Part shown: in pieces, positions 8,405 to 16,528 of the stretch
How positions within the stretch are numbered: position 1 is the first letter of the stretch
How the letters are laid out: each line of letters begins with the position of its first letter
Source: Serinicoccus marinus DSM 15273
GTDB lineage: Bacteria; Actinomycetota; Actinomycetes; Actinomycetales; Dermatophilaceae
Direction of reading: 5' to 3'
NCBI RefSeq assembly: GCF_008386315.1
Contig: NZ_CP043808.1
Span: 2,728,001 to 2,792,000 of the forward strand
DNA length: 64,000 nt
The notes under the pieces: model-generated
Seen by the model: only the letters and a program-made list of their open reading frames with translations
Databases searched by the model: none
Told to the model about the DNA's origin: nothing
Translations under genes and position numbers: made by a program

Positions 8405-11323
8405 CTACGTCTCGACGTCTGGTGGTGTCAGCCAGGTCTCGATCGTTGGGATCTCATCCCAGTACGCGGACATAGGGACGACGTAGAGCGCGTCGCTCGG
8501 CACCGATTCCGCAAGAAACGTGTGCGCACTTGCCGCAAGAAGTTCTGGTAGCGCGTCAGACCACACCGCATATACCAAAGGGTGACCTTCACGCGTGCCG
8601 TTCGCGACTGCTTCGCGCATCGAATCCGTGAGATGCACCCATCTCCGCCCCCCTCGCTGCAGGCCTCGTCGCTCGTCAAGAATCGAGGGGGTGTACGCCC
8701 ATGGAGATGCGTGGTACACCACGAGAGGCCGAGAGACTGGCAGGTGGTCCAAGCGGACCTCTAGTGAGTGCCCATAGCGAGCCCGAATCCGACCATCGCG
8801 GACCTCGAACCGAGATTCGAGACGGTCTGTAGCTACCGTGGCGAGCAACTCCGGAGTGGTCCCTTGCTGGATCGCGTCCGCCAGGTCGTCCAGAGTCGTC
8901 CAGCCACCCTCGTCCATCTCAAGGCTTTTGTCGTGCCGCAGGTGATACGCCATCGTTCGACTCAGCCGGACGCGGCCGGCTGAGTCTGTCCTGCTGCGGC
9001 GCTGCGGCAACTCCCTGAGGCCCCGGCGTCTCAACCAAGCGCCCAGGATCTCAGCGGCGATACCGGACAATTGTACATTCTGTGCCGTCGCCACAAAACC
9101 TTGCAGTCGGCGCTCCGCCACCCCAGACTCAAAGGGACCATCGTTCGGATCGGTGAGACCCCAAACAAGTCTCGCAAGGACTCCAGCCTGGTAGGCGGCC
9201 CACTCAGACTCCAGCGACTCGTCCGCCACTCGCCTCGCCCCTCGATACGCCTCAAAAATTGCACGCCTGGATTCCCAATCCTCGATGGCCAAGTAACTGT
9301 GGTCATCGGTGACCTGTGCAAGGTCATAGCCAGCCGGTCGCCATCCTTGAGCTTCAAGATCGATCGCAATGAGACGGCCATCGTCCGCGAGCAACCAGTT
9401 GCCCAGATGCGCATCACGGCGCCGCACGAGCATTCCCAACTGCATCACGCTCCACCATGCGTCGAACGTGGCACCTGGATCATCGAGGCCACAGCGTTTC
9501 AGCCACCGACCCATCTCTTTGCTCTTTGCCTCCGCCCGTGCGCCACTCGCGGTGGCCGCATGCTCGGCCAAATTGATAAGTCCAAGGAACCGAGCTACTT
9601 CACTTAGACGCTCGACTCGCCGCTCATGGCACTCATGCGAGAGCGCCTCGTGCAAGGACGTACCGGGAACGAATCGGCGCGCCGCAACGACTTCCGTGCC
9701 GTCGGACTCGTCCGGCCGACAGGACGCGAGGGTCACCGTGACCCCAAAAGAATCTTGCAGGCCATTCGCTTCAAGATAGCGACGAACAACCTCGTCACGG
9801 TTTGAATCGCGCTCGAACGCGATGCGGTTCCTCCTCTTAAAGACGAGCGTCTCCGCGCTCAGCCCGTAGTAATCGCCAACCGTCGTGACGCCACTTCGAC
9901 CCCCGAGTCGGACGGTCGTGAGATTAACATCGCCTAGTGCAGCCTCGGCAGCCATCGACCACAACGACGTGTCGTCGCCAGCAGCAACCAGCCTTAACGC
10001 TCGCTCTCCGACCGGCGGTGTTCCGACGACGATGGGCATGGGAAGTGCCCCATCGCTCTCGACGTTGCGGGCCAGGAGAACGAGGGCAGGCGCGGCGGTC
10101 AGCGGGCGGCACGCAAGTTGGGCAAGGCCAAGAAGCGCCTCCTGACGGCCGTGCTTATCCTTCTTGAGTTGAGCCAACGTCGCTCGGTCCCGATACTTCA
10201 ACAGGTCAGCTCTGGCGTCCGACCCCCTGAGACGATCGCGGAGCTCAATCGCCTGGGTCAGGCTCGTCTGCGGCTCCGACGCCAGCGAACCCTGCGCTTC
10301 GGTCAAAATGTCGGCCAAAACCCCGGTTGCTAACGGCTCGCCCTGAGTCGTCAAAGGCAGCAACAGACGGTAGACGTATGGGGCTGCGGCACGCAGGGCC
10401 GGGTGGAGCGACTTTTCGTCGCGGTACCCGAAGGGCAACTTAACACCCCTGACGGGTGATGCCCCCGGCGCCCCTGAAGCTTGGGCGGCTAGGAGTCCCC
10501 GGGCCATTGCGCGGCGCACCTTGATTTCCGGGAGTGCGGACCTGGCTACGTCATCGAGTAAGCGTTCTACCTCGCTACGTCGCATCTGACGGGTTGGTTC
10601 ATCAAATTCGTCCATAAGCCTCAGATTCACGTCGACCATTGCAAGCTTAAGTTGCGCGGAGTCCCCGTCACTGCCGAACGACGCACACGCCTCCATAGCC
10701 TCTTTCAGCCTTTCCGCGTCGCCCTCGAGGTCGTACTCCAGCACTGCGGCCTCGACCAGATACGGAAGTGCTGCCTTCGGGTTGTTGCCTTGATCCAGAG
10801 ACCGAAGCAAGGCGAGGCGAGCCTCCCGAACCTCACGGTGGGACACAGGCTCGAAGCGGGAAATGAGTAGGGTTGCAACACCGAGACGGCCCGTGAAATC
10901 TCGCCGGAGGTCTTCTCGCATCGCCGACTCATGCCCGACAGCATCTCGCAGAAATGCACGGGCAACCTTCAACGCCGCGACGTAGGTCACGGGCCGACGC
11001 CAGTTGAGGCTCCGGGCATAGTCGTGAAGGCTGATGGCCACCCGCTGCCGAAGCGTCAAGAGGGTCTTGCTGTAGGTATAACGGTGAGGGAGCGCATGCG
11101 ACATTTGCGGGTAGCCGTATGAGAGCCAAAACTCCATGCAGATGAGATCTGTGGCACCCAGCCCTATCTCGCCGTTAAGGAGGTCGTCCCAGAGGCCCAC
11201 CACACGGTGAGTATGTATTTCAGATTTCAATAGCTCTGGGTACTGACTGTGCTCAGCAAGAGGAGTTGGACTACTCAAGGACTCTCCTTCAAGCAACCCC
11301 AAGAGTCGTAGGACGCGCAACAA
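8405..11323 (-). CDS. Helical-repeat / APH-like kinase / KptA-Tpt1 RNA 2'-phosphotransferase fusion
   Basis: This encodes about 972 residues. Residues about 1-430 are helical and repeat-like (TPR-like pattern, family not identified). Residues about 470-760 resemble an aminoglycoside-phosphotransferase-type kinase: a possible ATP-site lysine in ETLVFKRRNR (496), the catalytic loop RRRDAHLGNWLL (Asp637, Asn642) and the metal-binding IDLE (Asp655). Residues 784-952 match KptA/Tpt1: RLSRTMAYHLRHDK with Arg796-His797, RIRARYGHS with Arg847, VVYHAS, and GGRRWVHLT with Arg893/Arg894. Tpt1 transfers an RNA 2'-phosphate to NAD, giving ADP-ribose 1'',2''-cyclic phosphate and nicotinamide. The start is uncertain: only TTG 11323 is available, the frame stays open upstream to 11516 without ATG or GTG, and the true N-terminus may be missing. 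Confidence 0.75.
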   Translation of the reverse strand: MLRVLRLLGLLEGESLSSPTPLAEHSQYPELLKSEIHTHRVVGLWDDLLNGEIGLGATDLICMEFWLSYGYPQMSHALPHRYTYSKTLLTLRQRVAISLHDYARSLNWRRPVTYVAALKVARAFLRDAVGHESAMREDLRRDFTGRLGVATLLISRFEPVSHREVREARLALLRSLDQGNNPKAALPYLVEAAVLEYDLEGDAERLKEAMEACASFGSDGDSAQLKLAMVDVNLRLMDEFDEPTRQMRRSEVERLLDDVARSALPEIKVRRAMARGLLAAQASGAPGASPVRGVKLPFGYRDEKSLHPALRAAAPYVYRLLLPLTTQGEPLATGVLADILTEAQGSLASEPQTSLTQAIELRDRLRGSDARADLLKYRDRATLAQLKKDKHGRQEALLGLAQLACRPLTAAPALVLLARNVESDGALPMPIVVGTPPVGERALRLVAAGDDTSLWSMAAEAALGDVNLTTVRLGGRSGVTTVGDYYGLSAETLVFKRRNRIAFERDSNRDEVVRRYLEANGLQDSFGVTVTLASCRPDESDGTEVVAARRFVPGTSLHEALSHECHERRVERLSEVARFLGLINLAEHAATASGARAEAKSKEMGRWLKRCGLDDPGATFDAWWSVMQLGMLVRRRDAHLGNWLLADDGRLIAIDLEAQGWRPAGYDLAQVTDDHSYLAIEDWESRRAIFEAYRGARRVADESLESEWAAYQAGVLARLVWGLTDPNDGPFESGVAERRLQGFVATAQNVQLSGIAAEILGAWLRRRGLRELPQRRSRTDSAGRVRLSRTMAYHLRHDKSLEMDEGGWTTLDDLADAIQQGTTPELLATVATDRLESRFEVRDGRIRARYGHSLEVRLDHLPVSRPLVVYHASPWAYTPSILDERRGLQRGGRRWVHLTDSMREAVANGTREGHPLVYAVWSDALPELLAASAHTFLAESVPSDALYVVPMSAYWDEIPTIETWLTPPDVET

Positions 11324-11855
11324 CTCGACCCGTTGACTGATCGAACAAGCGACAGTTGCACCTTCCCAGTCTTCGGTGTTCTGGGCTGCACCCCGGCGGC
11401 GGCCAGCCAGAGTGCAGGAGTGGGCCGCAGGCCCTCCGCGCCGGCGCCCCCAACGTCTGATGCCATGGTCGTAAGTATGTCGTACTTGATCGGTGCCCCA
11501 AGCGAGCCGTGGTTCTCAGGCCCCGGTGACACTGCGAACGTGTAACGACACCCGCGCGGGTTCCTCCTCGCTGGCGCGACACTCAAACCGCGCGGTCGCA
11601 GCGCTCGAGGTGCAAGAGGCTGTGCTGGCATCCGCCGCAGGCCACGGGTCAACGTGGTGGCAGCAAGCGAAGGGTAGTCCCTACGACGAACTACCGAATC
11701 GACGGGCACCGGGAACCGGTCTCGCGGCCATCATCCGGAATGTCGTGTCTCATGCCGCGGCCGCAGTGCACCTGACGTGATCGGGGCCCGTCCGTTCACT
11801 GCAGCCGAGTCGCTGGCAGTGACGACACGGCACTCTCTTCGGCGGAGTCGCGATG
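11324..11855. other. 532-bp region between the fusion gene and the integrase pseudogene
   Basis: No gene is recognised. On the minus strand the frame of the kinase-Tpt1 gene remains open to a TGA at 11516-11518 and the last 30 codons (WEGATVACSISQRVELL) look protein-like, so the real start may lie here under a non-standard codon or after a sequence error. No clear promoter or terminator was picked out. Confidence 0.45.
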
Positions 11856-13022
11856 TCACGCCCCTCCTCGATCCGTGCTTCTTCGCTCCTCGGTGCCTAG
11901 GGCCTTCGGGCGACGGGCGAGGTCGGACAGCTTGGCGGCGATCTCCGCGTCACGACCCTGAGCGGCGTGCTGGTAGCGAAGGGCGGCCGCGACGGTCGAG
12001 TGCCCGAGACGAGCCTGCAGTTCGGCCAGCGTGGCGCCGGTCATAGCGGCCATCGTGGCGCCGGCGTGCCGGAGGTCGTGGATCCTCAGGTCTTCGCGGC
12101 CGGCGGCGGCTCGCGCCTTGCGCCAGGCCGTGTGCAGCACGGTCGGCTGTAGGTGGCGCTGGTGATCACGCATGGACGGGAAGAGCAGAGCGTTGGCTCC
12201 GGGCCGCACGTGCCTCTCGAGGTGCCGCTCCAGCGCGGGGACTATGTGCGGGGGCACGCTCACCTCACGGGTGCCAGCGGCCGACTTCGGGGTGCCGACG
12301 ACCGGCTGGCCGCGGACCCATGACACCGCCCGGGTCACCTTGACGACGCCGCGGTTCAGGTCGAGGTCGCGCCGACGCAGCTCGAGCACCTCCCCCACCC
12401 GCAACGCGCACCAGGCGCAGAGCAGGACTAATGCGCCGAGTTGGGCCGGCATTTCCCGCACGAGCACTTCCAGCTCGGCGATGGTCGCTGGGTGGATCTC
12501 CTTCTTCGTCGGGGGGTTGGAGGCAGACCGGACCCGGCAGGGGTTGCTGGGAAGCAGTTCATCTGTGACCGCCGTGCTGAGGATGGCGCGCAGCAGCGCG
12601 TACGCCCGGGCGTTGACCGTCGGGCGCCTTGGTGAAAGCCCGGCCCACCACCGGCGCACGAGGGCCGGGGTGAGGTCGGAGACGAGGAGCTCACCGAACT
12701 CCGGCACGAGGTATCGCCGCAGAAGGTGCTGGTAGCCCTCGCGGGTCCGCGGCTTGAGGGGCCGGTCGACCAGCCACTGCCGGGCCTACTCGTCGAAGCT
12801 GGGCGGCGCCAGCCGCTCGGCGATCTCGACCCGACGGTTCGGGGCGACCCAACCGTCGCCGCTCGCGAGCGTCCGCTCCTGGCCCAGCCAGACCTCGGCA
12901 TCCATCTTTGAGGAGAAGGTCTGCGGTGCCGAGTGCCTCTGCAGGTCGGGTCCGGTGTAGCTCGCCTGCCACCGCTTGGACGGCAGCCGTCGTAGTGCCC
13001 CAAAGCCTCGTCTCGTCGACAT
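11856..13022 (-). pseudogene. Tyrosine-family phage/island integrase, interrupted by an amber codon
   Basis: The ATG at 13022 begins MSTRRGFGALRRLPSKRWQ, an arm-type DNA-binding N-terminus as in actinophage integrases. A TAG at 12786-12788 stops the frame after RLAPPSFDE, and the sequence then continues in the same frame as ARQWLVDRPLKPRTREGY, so a TAC (Tyr) codon has most likely become TAG. The catalytic domain beyond it is complete: Arg in CALRVGEVLE, His-x-x-Arg in IHDLRHAG, His in LGHST and Tyr in ALRYQHA. The gene lies about 140 bp from the 3' end of tRNA-Thr, the usual attachment target for such enzymes. An internal start could give a catalytic-domain-only product, which would be unlikely to integrate. 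Confidence 0.85.
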
Positions 13023-13133
13023 CACAGCCCCATTTCGTGCAACATACGTGCAACTCGAGTGGGAGTTCGTGGGCACACGTGTCAACGCCCGACACGAGGG
13101 GCGACGGTCGAGTTGGCCGAGTTTCTGCAGGTC

Positions 13134-13153
13134 AGCGGGCTAAAAACCCCGCT
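13134..13153 (-). terminator. Likely terminator downstream of tRNA-Thr
   Basis: Arms AGCGGG and CCCGCT flank a short A-rich (plus strand) or T-rich (minus strand) loop, about 10 bp after the tRNA 3' end in tRNA sense. It is short but well placed. It lies between the tRNA and the integrase pseudogene, within the presumed attachment region. Confidence 0.45.
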
Positions 13154-13162
13154 CGAAAAGAG

Positions 13163-13235
13163 AGCTGGCGAAGGGACTCGAACCCTCAACCACCTGTTTA
13201 CAAGACAGGTGCGCTACCAATTGCGCCACGCCAGC
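13163..13235 (-). tRNA. tRNA-Thr (anticodon TGT)
   Basis: The cloverleaf reads cleanly on the minus strand: acceptor arms GCTGGCG and CGCCAGC, D-arm GCGCAATTGGTAGCGC, anticodon stem CCTGT/ACAGG with loop CTTGTAA (anticodon TGT at 13200-13202), and T-arm GAGGGTTCGAGTCCCTT. CCA is not encoded. The intact tRNA with an integrase just beyond its 3' end marks it as the insertion site of the island to the left. Confidence 0.93.
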
Positions 13236-13278
13236 GCGTCCAGCCCGGAGGCCGGACAGCGCGTCGATGCTACCCGTC

Positions 13279-14235
13279 TCAGCCGATGACGTTGCTGTTG
13301 AGCCACTTCTGAAGGCTGACGACCGTGCGGTGGTTCATGTAGGTCGAGCCGTCCCGCGAGATGCCGATGTAGCTCTGCAGCGCGGCCTGCGACTTCGGGC
13401 CCCAGACGCCGTCGACGCCGGTGCCGACGCGGGCCTGCACGGCGCGGATGGTCGTGCCGTCCCACCGGCCGGTCTCGGAGACGCCCACCCATCGCTGGAT
13501 CGCCCTGGTCGTCAGCGGGCCGCGGATACCGTCGGCGACGAGCGGCGCCATCTGCGAGCCGCCACCTCCCCCACCGCCGCCGTCGTCACCGACGCGGGTC
13601 ATGATGCTGGCGCTGATCCACCCCGAGCGGCCCTGCAGCTTCACCCAGCCGTTGCTCTGCACCCCCTGAAAGCGGGTGCCGTTGGCCGCTCCGCCGATGA
13701 CGCTGTGCCCGGTGCTCGGGCCGGAGCGGATGTTGGCGCCGGCTCCGGCGCTCACCTTCCACGTCTGCACCTCGCCGCGCGGCGGCTCCGGATCCGGCTG
13801 GGGCTCCGGCTCGGGGGCAGGACTGCCGCCACCGGGGTAGGGCTCGAGACCGTTGCTCATGGTCAGCCCGGCGCGTACCGAGCACACCGGCCAGGCGCCC
13901 GGCCCCTGCACCCGCAGCACGCGCTGCGCGACGGTGATCTGCTCCGCCTTCGTCGCCTGGTGGGCATACCCGGCGAACTCCTGCCCGCCGAAGCCCTTCC
14001 ACGTCGGGTGCCAGAACTGCAGCCCGCCGTAGAACCCGTTGCCGGTGTTGATGCTCCAGTTGCCGCTCGACTCGCAGTCCGCGACGCGGTCCCACACGTT
14101 GTGGTCGTCCGCCGCAGCGCTCGGCGCGGTCAGGCCGACCGAGGCCAGCGACGCGGTGCCGGCGAGCGTGGCCTGACCGGCGCGGCGCAGGGCGACGCCG
14201 GTGCGGGCGACGCGATGACGGGCAGGGCGGGCCAT
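13279..14235 (-). CDS. Secreted resuscitation-promoting factor-like muralytic protein (Rpf)
   Basis: This encodes 318 residues. A twin-arginine-poor Sec-type signal peptide (about 1-42, ending near SAAADD) is followed by an Rpf/transglycosylase-like domain (about 43-120) with the signature WDRVADCESSGNW, whose Glu is the catalytic acid, and NGFYGGLQFWHPTW. A Pro/Glu linker leads to a bacterial SH3 domain (about 155-220) and, after a Gly run, to a peptidoglycan-binding-like C-terminus with repeated GVWGPKSQAAL-type units. Rpf proteins cleave peptidoglycan and help dormant cells regrow. The replacement of LysM by SH3 plus peptidoglycan-binding modules is one of several known layouts. A CRP-like operator lies about 92 bp upstream. 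Confidence 0.88.
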   Translation of the reverse strand: MARPARHRVARTGVALRRAGQATLAGTASLASVGLTAPSAAADDHNVWDRVADCESSGNWSINTGNGFYGGLQFWHPTWKGFGGQEFAGYAHQATKAEQITVAQRVLRVQGPGAWPVCSVRAGLTMSNGLEPYPGGGSPAPEPEPQPDPEPPRGEVQTWKVSAGAGANIRSGPSTGHSVIGGAANGTRFQGVQSNGWVKLQGRSGWISASIMTRVGDDGGGGGGGGSQMAPLVADGIRGPLTTRAIQRWVGVSETGRWDGTTIRAVQARVGTGVDGVWGPKSQAALQSYIGISRDGSTYMNHRTVVSLQKWLNSNVIG

Positions 14236-14326
14236 GGGGTGGGTCCTTCCGGATGGGGCAGATGTGACGCCTGGGACGAGGCGCCCGGACCACGGTAGGG
14301 CAGGGTCGGGATCAGGGGAAGGCTTG

Positions 14327-14342
14327 TGTGACGAATCTCACG
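14327..14342. promoter_or_regulatory. CRP-like operator upstream of the rpf-like gene
   Basis: The sequence TGTGACGAATCTCACG matches TGTGA-N6-TCACA at nine of ten defined positions. It is centred about 100 bp upstream of the rpf start and about 50 bp from the end of the kinase gene. In M. tuberculosis rpfA is a documented target of the cAMP receptor protein, which supports the assignment. Neighbouring GTGC/GCAC dyads at 14341-14356 may extend the regulatory region. Confidence 0.6.
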
Positions 14343-14388
14343 TGCGTAAATGCACCTCGTGAGGCTGCTGTGACGGTATGCCGTGGCC

Positions 14389-16383
14389 TCAGGGCAGCCC
14401 GAACGGCAGGTAGTCCAGCGGCGTCGTCCCGCCCGGCAGCGGCCACCAGGAGACGACATCACCGTCGAGCAGCGACCAGTAGGTCAGCGCCCCGCCACCC
14501 ACCAGGCACAGCGTCACCACCACCATCGTCGGCACGCCCAGCGGCACCGCACCGCGCACCACCGTGCGCGACCCCCGCCGCAGCGGCGTGCTCCCCGGCC
14601 CCCACCACCCGAGCCAGCCACCGACGAGTGAGCCGACGGCGACCGCGACGGGGTGCGTCGGCCCGATCCCCGGCGCGACCGAGGTCGTCGTGAGCAGCCC
14701 GGAGACGACCAGCGCCACCACCCCGGCGATCGCCAGCGGCAGCAGCAGCGACAGCAGCGTCGACAGCGCCGCCGCCACGAGGTGCCACGGCGAGGCGAGT
14801 ACCGCCATCGGCACGTCGCTGCGCCGACGCCCGGCCTCGTGCCGCCGGACGACCAGCCCGGTGAGCGCCCGGTCGACCGTCCGCGTCATCAGGCCCCACA
14901 GGGCATACAGCCCCCACGCGAGCAGCGGCGCGGCGGAGGCGACCGCCGCGAAGCCGAGCAGCATCGCGGCCAGGGTCCCGCTGCGCGAGCTGCGCCCGAT
15001 CCGCGGGTCCGGCTGGCCTTGACCATGCAGGCCCCCGACCTCGGGGTATGCCCCGTCCCCCTCCGAGCGAGGCGGCACCTCGGCGCCCGGTCGCCGCTGC
15101 TCCGGCGCGGACCCCCATCCCTGCTGGCGTTGGTCCGGCGCAGGCGCCCACCCCTGCTGGCGCTCGGCGTGGCGCTGCTCCGGGCGCGCGGCGTAGCGCT
15201 GCTGCTCGGCCGAGCTCGGCCACTGCTGCGGCTCGCGAGGGCGCACCGGCGGCGGAGGCACGGCGCCGCGCTCCGGCTGCTCCCACTGCCGGGTGCTCGG
15301 CCCGGCCGGGGCGGCGCGGGTGACGTCCGGCATCCGGCGCGGCGCCTCGCGGGTGTGCTGCACCTGCGGCGTCACCTGGGTGGCGTCCGCGCCGCGGTCG
15401 CCGTGGTGCGCAGGGTCCTCCTGCGACAGCCGGGGCAGCGCGCCGGTGACGTCCTGGCCGCGGGCATACAGCTCGACCGCGGCGAGCACCTCCTCGGCAC
15501 TCGGCCGCCACGAGGGGCGCGGCGAGAGAGCGGTCGCCAGCAGAGGCGCGAGCTCGGGGTCGACCCCGTTCAGCTGCACCCGCCCCCGGACCACCCGGTC
15601 GAGCACCACGGTCATCGGGCCGCGGCCGAAGGGTGGCTGGCCGGAGGCGGCATACGCCAGGCACGCCGCCCAGCCCCACCAGTCGGTCGCCTCGGTGATC
15701 TCGCCGCCGTCGACGAGCTCGGGCGAGAGGTAGCCCGGTGTCCCCATGACCAGCCCGGTCGAGGTGAGCCGCACGTCGTCGGCCACCTGAGCGATGCCGA
15801 AGTCGATGACCACCGGCTCCAGCCGCTCCCCCTCGCCGACGAGCAGCACGTTGCCCGGCTTGAGGTCGCGGTGCACGATGCCGAGCCCGTGGATCGCCTG
15901 CAGCGCCCCGGCCAGGCCGCGCGCGAGCCGCAGCAGCGCCTCCCGCCCCAGCGGCCCCTGCTCCTCGATGACGACGTCCAGCGGCCGCCCGGGGACGTAG
16001 TCCGTCACGATGTAGGGCGCCGGCCCGTCCACGTCGGCGTCGATCACCGCCGCGACCTGCGGGTGGTGCACCCGCGCGAGGGTGCTGACCTCGCGCCGGA
16101 GCCGCGCCCGTGCCGCCCCCTCGTCGTGCGCGATGTGCGATCGCAGCACCTTGATCGCGACCTCGCGGCCGCGCTCGTCGTCCGCCCGCCAGACCACCCC
16201 CATACCGCCCTCGCCGACGCGCTCGCGCAGCGTCCACGGACCCAGCGTGCGCGGCACGACGACCGGCACCGCCTCGGTGGCGTCCGCCGACGCCGGGCCG
16301 CCGCGACCGGTCGCGGCCACCGGGCGCGTCGCGTCGGGGCGCGCGTCGTCGGTGCGAGGCAGGTCGGCGGTCACGGGTTCCAC
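14389..16383 (-). CDS. Membrane-bound Ser/Thr protein kinase (Pkn/Hanks type)
   Basis: This encodes about 664 residues. The kinase domain (about 45-310) has the glycine loop VGEGGMGVV, VAIKVLR with the ATP lysine, HRDLKPGN, DFG in VVIDFGIA and the activation segment MGTPGYLSPE. A long Pro/Gln/Arg-rich linker (about 340-480) leads to several hydrophobic helices at the C-terminus (about 495-650), so the kinase is anchored by multiple membrane spans and not by the single span with PASTA domains of PknB. The GTG at 16383 was chosen because AGGAAG lies 10 nt upstream; a longer frame from 16530 would overlap otsA. The gene is divergent from otsA. Its substrate is unknown. Confidence 0.85.
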   Translation of the reverse strand: MEPVTADLPRTDDARPDATRPVAATGRGGPASADATEAVPVVVPRTLGPWTLRERVGEGGMGVVWRADDERGREVAIKVLRSHIAHDEGAARARLRREVSTLARVHHPQVAAVIDADVDGPAPYIVTDYVPGRPLDVVIEEQGPLGREALLRLARGLAGALQAIHGLGIVHRDLKPGNVLLVGEGERLEPVVIDFGIAQVADDVRLTSTGLVMGTPGYLSPELVDGGEITEATDWWGWAACLAYAASGQPPFGRGPMTVVLDRVVRGRVQLNGVDPELAPLLATALSPRPSWRPSAEEVLAAVELYARGQDVTGALPRLSQEDPAHHGDRGADATQVTPQVQHTREAPRRMPDVTRAAPAGPSTRQWEQPERGAVPPPPVRPREPQQWPSSAEQQRYAARPEQRHAERQQGWAPAPDQRQQGWGSAPEQRRPGAEVPPRSEGDGAYPEVGGLHGQGQPDPRIGRSSRSGTLAAMLLGFAAVASAAPLLAWGLYALWGLMTRTVDRALTGLVVRRHEAGRRRSDVPMAVLASPWHLVAAALSTLLSLLLPLAIAGVVALVVSGLLTTTSVAPGIGPTHPVAVAVGSLVGGWLGWWGPGSTPLRRGSRTVVRGAVPLGVPTMVVVTLCLVGGGALTYWSLLDGDVVSWWPLPGGTTPLDYLPFGLP

Positions 16384-16528
16384 GGTATGCGCTCTTCCTG
16401 GGTCTGAGGTGAGTTCCCGGTGGACGTGGTGTGGCGGGTCGCCGCACACCTCCGCCGAGCGAGCGGTGACGGTGGTGTCGCCTAGGCTGGCCCACGACGA
16501 CGACCACGGGGGACCTTGAGGAGCGTGC

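Noticed and set aside
12786..13022. Separate small gene upstream of the integrase
   Set aside because: Its frame runs into the integrase frame after a single TAG, and the protein reads as an integrase N-terminus, so it is one broken gene.
14236..14388. Cyclic di-AMP (ydaO-type) riboswitch before the rpf-like gene
   Set aside because: The gap is too short and the conserved ydaO sequence blocks were not found; a CRP-like site fits better.
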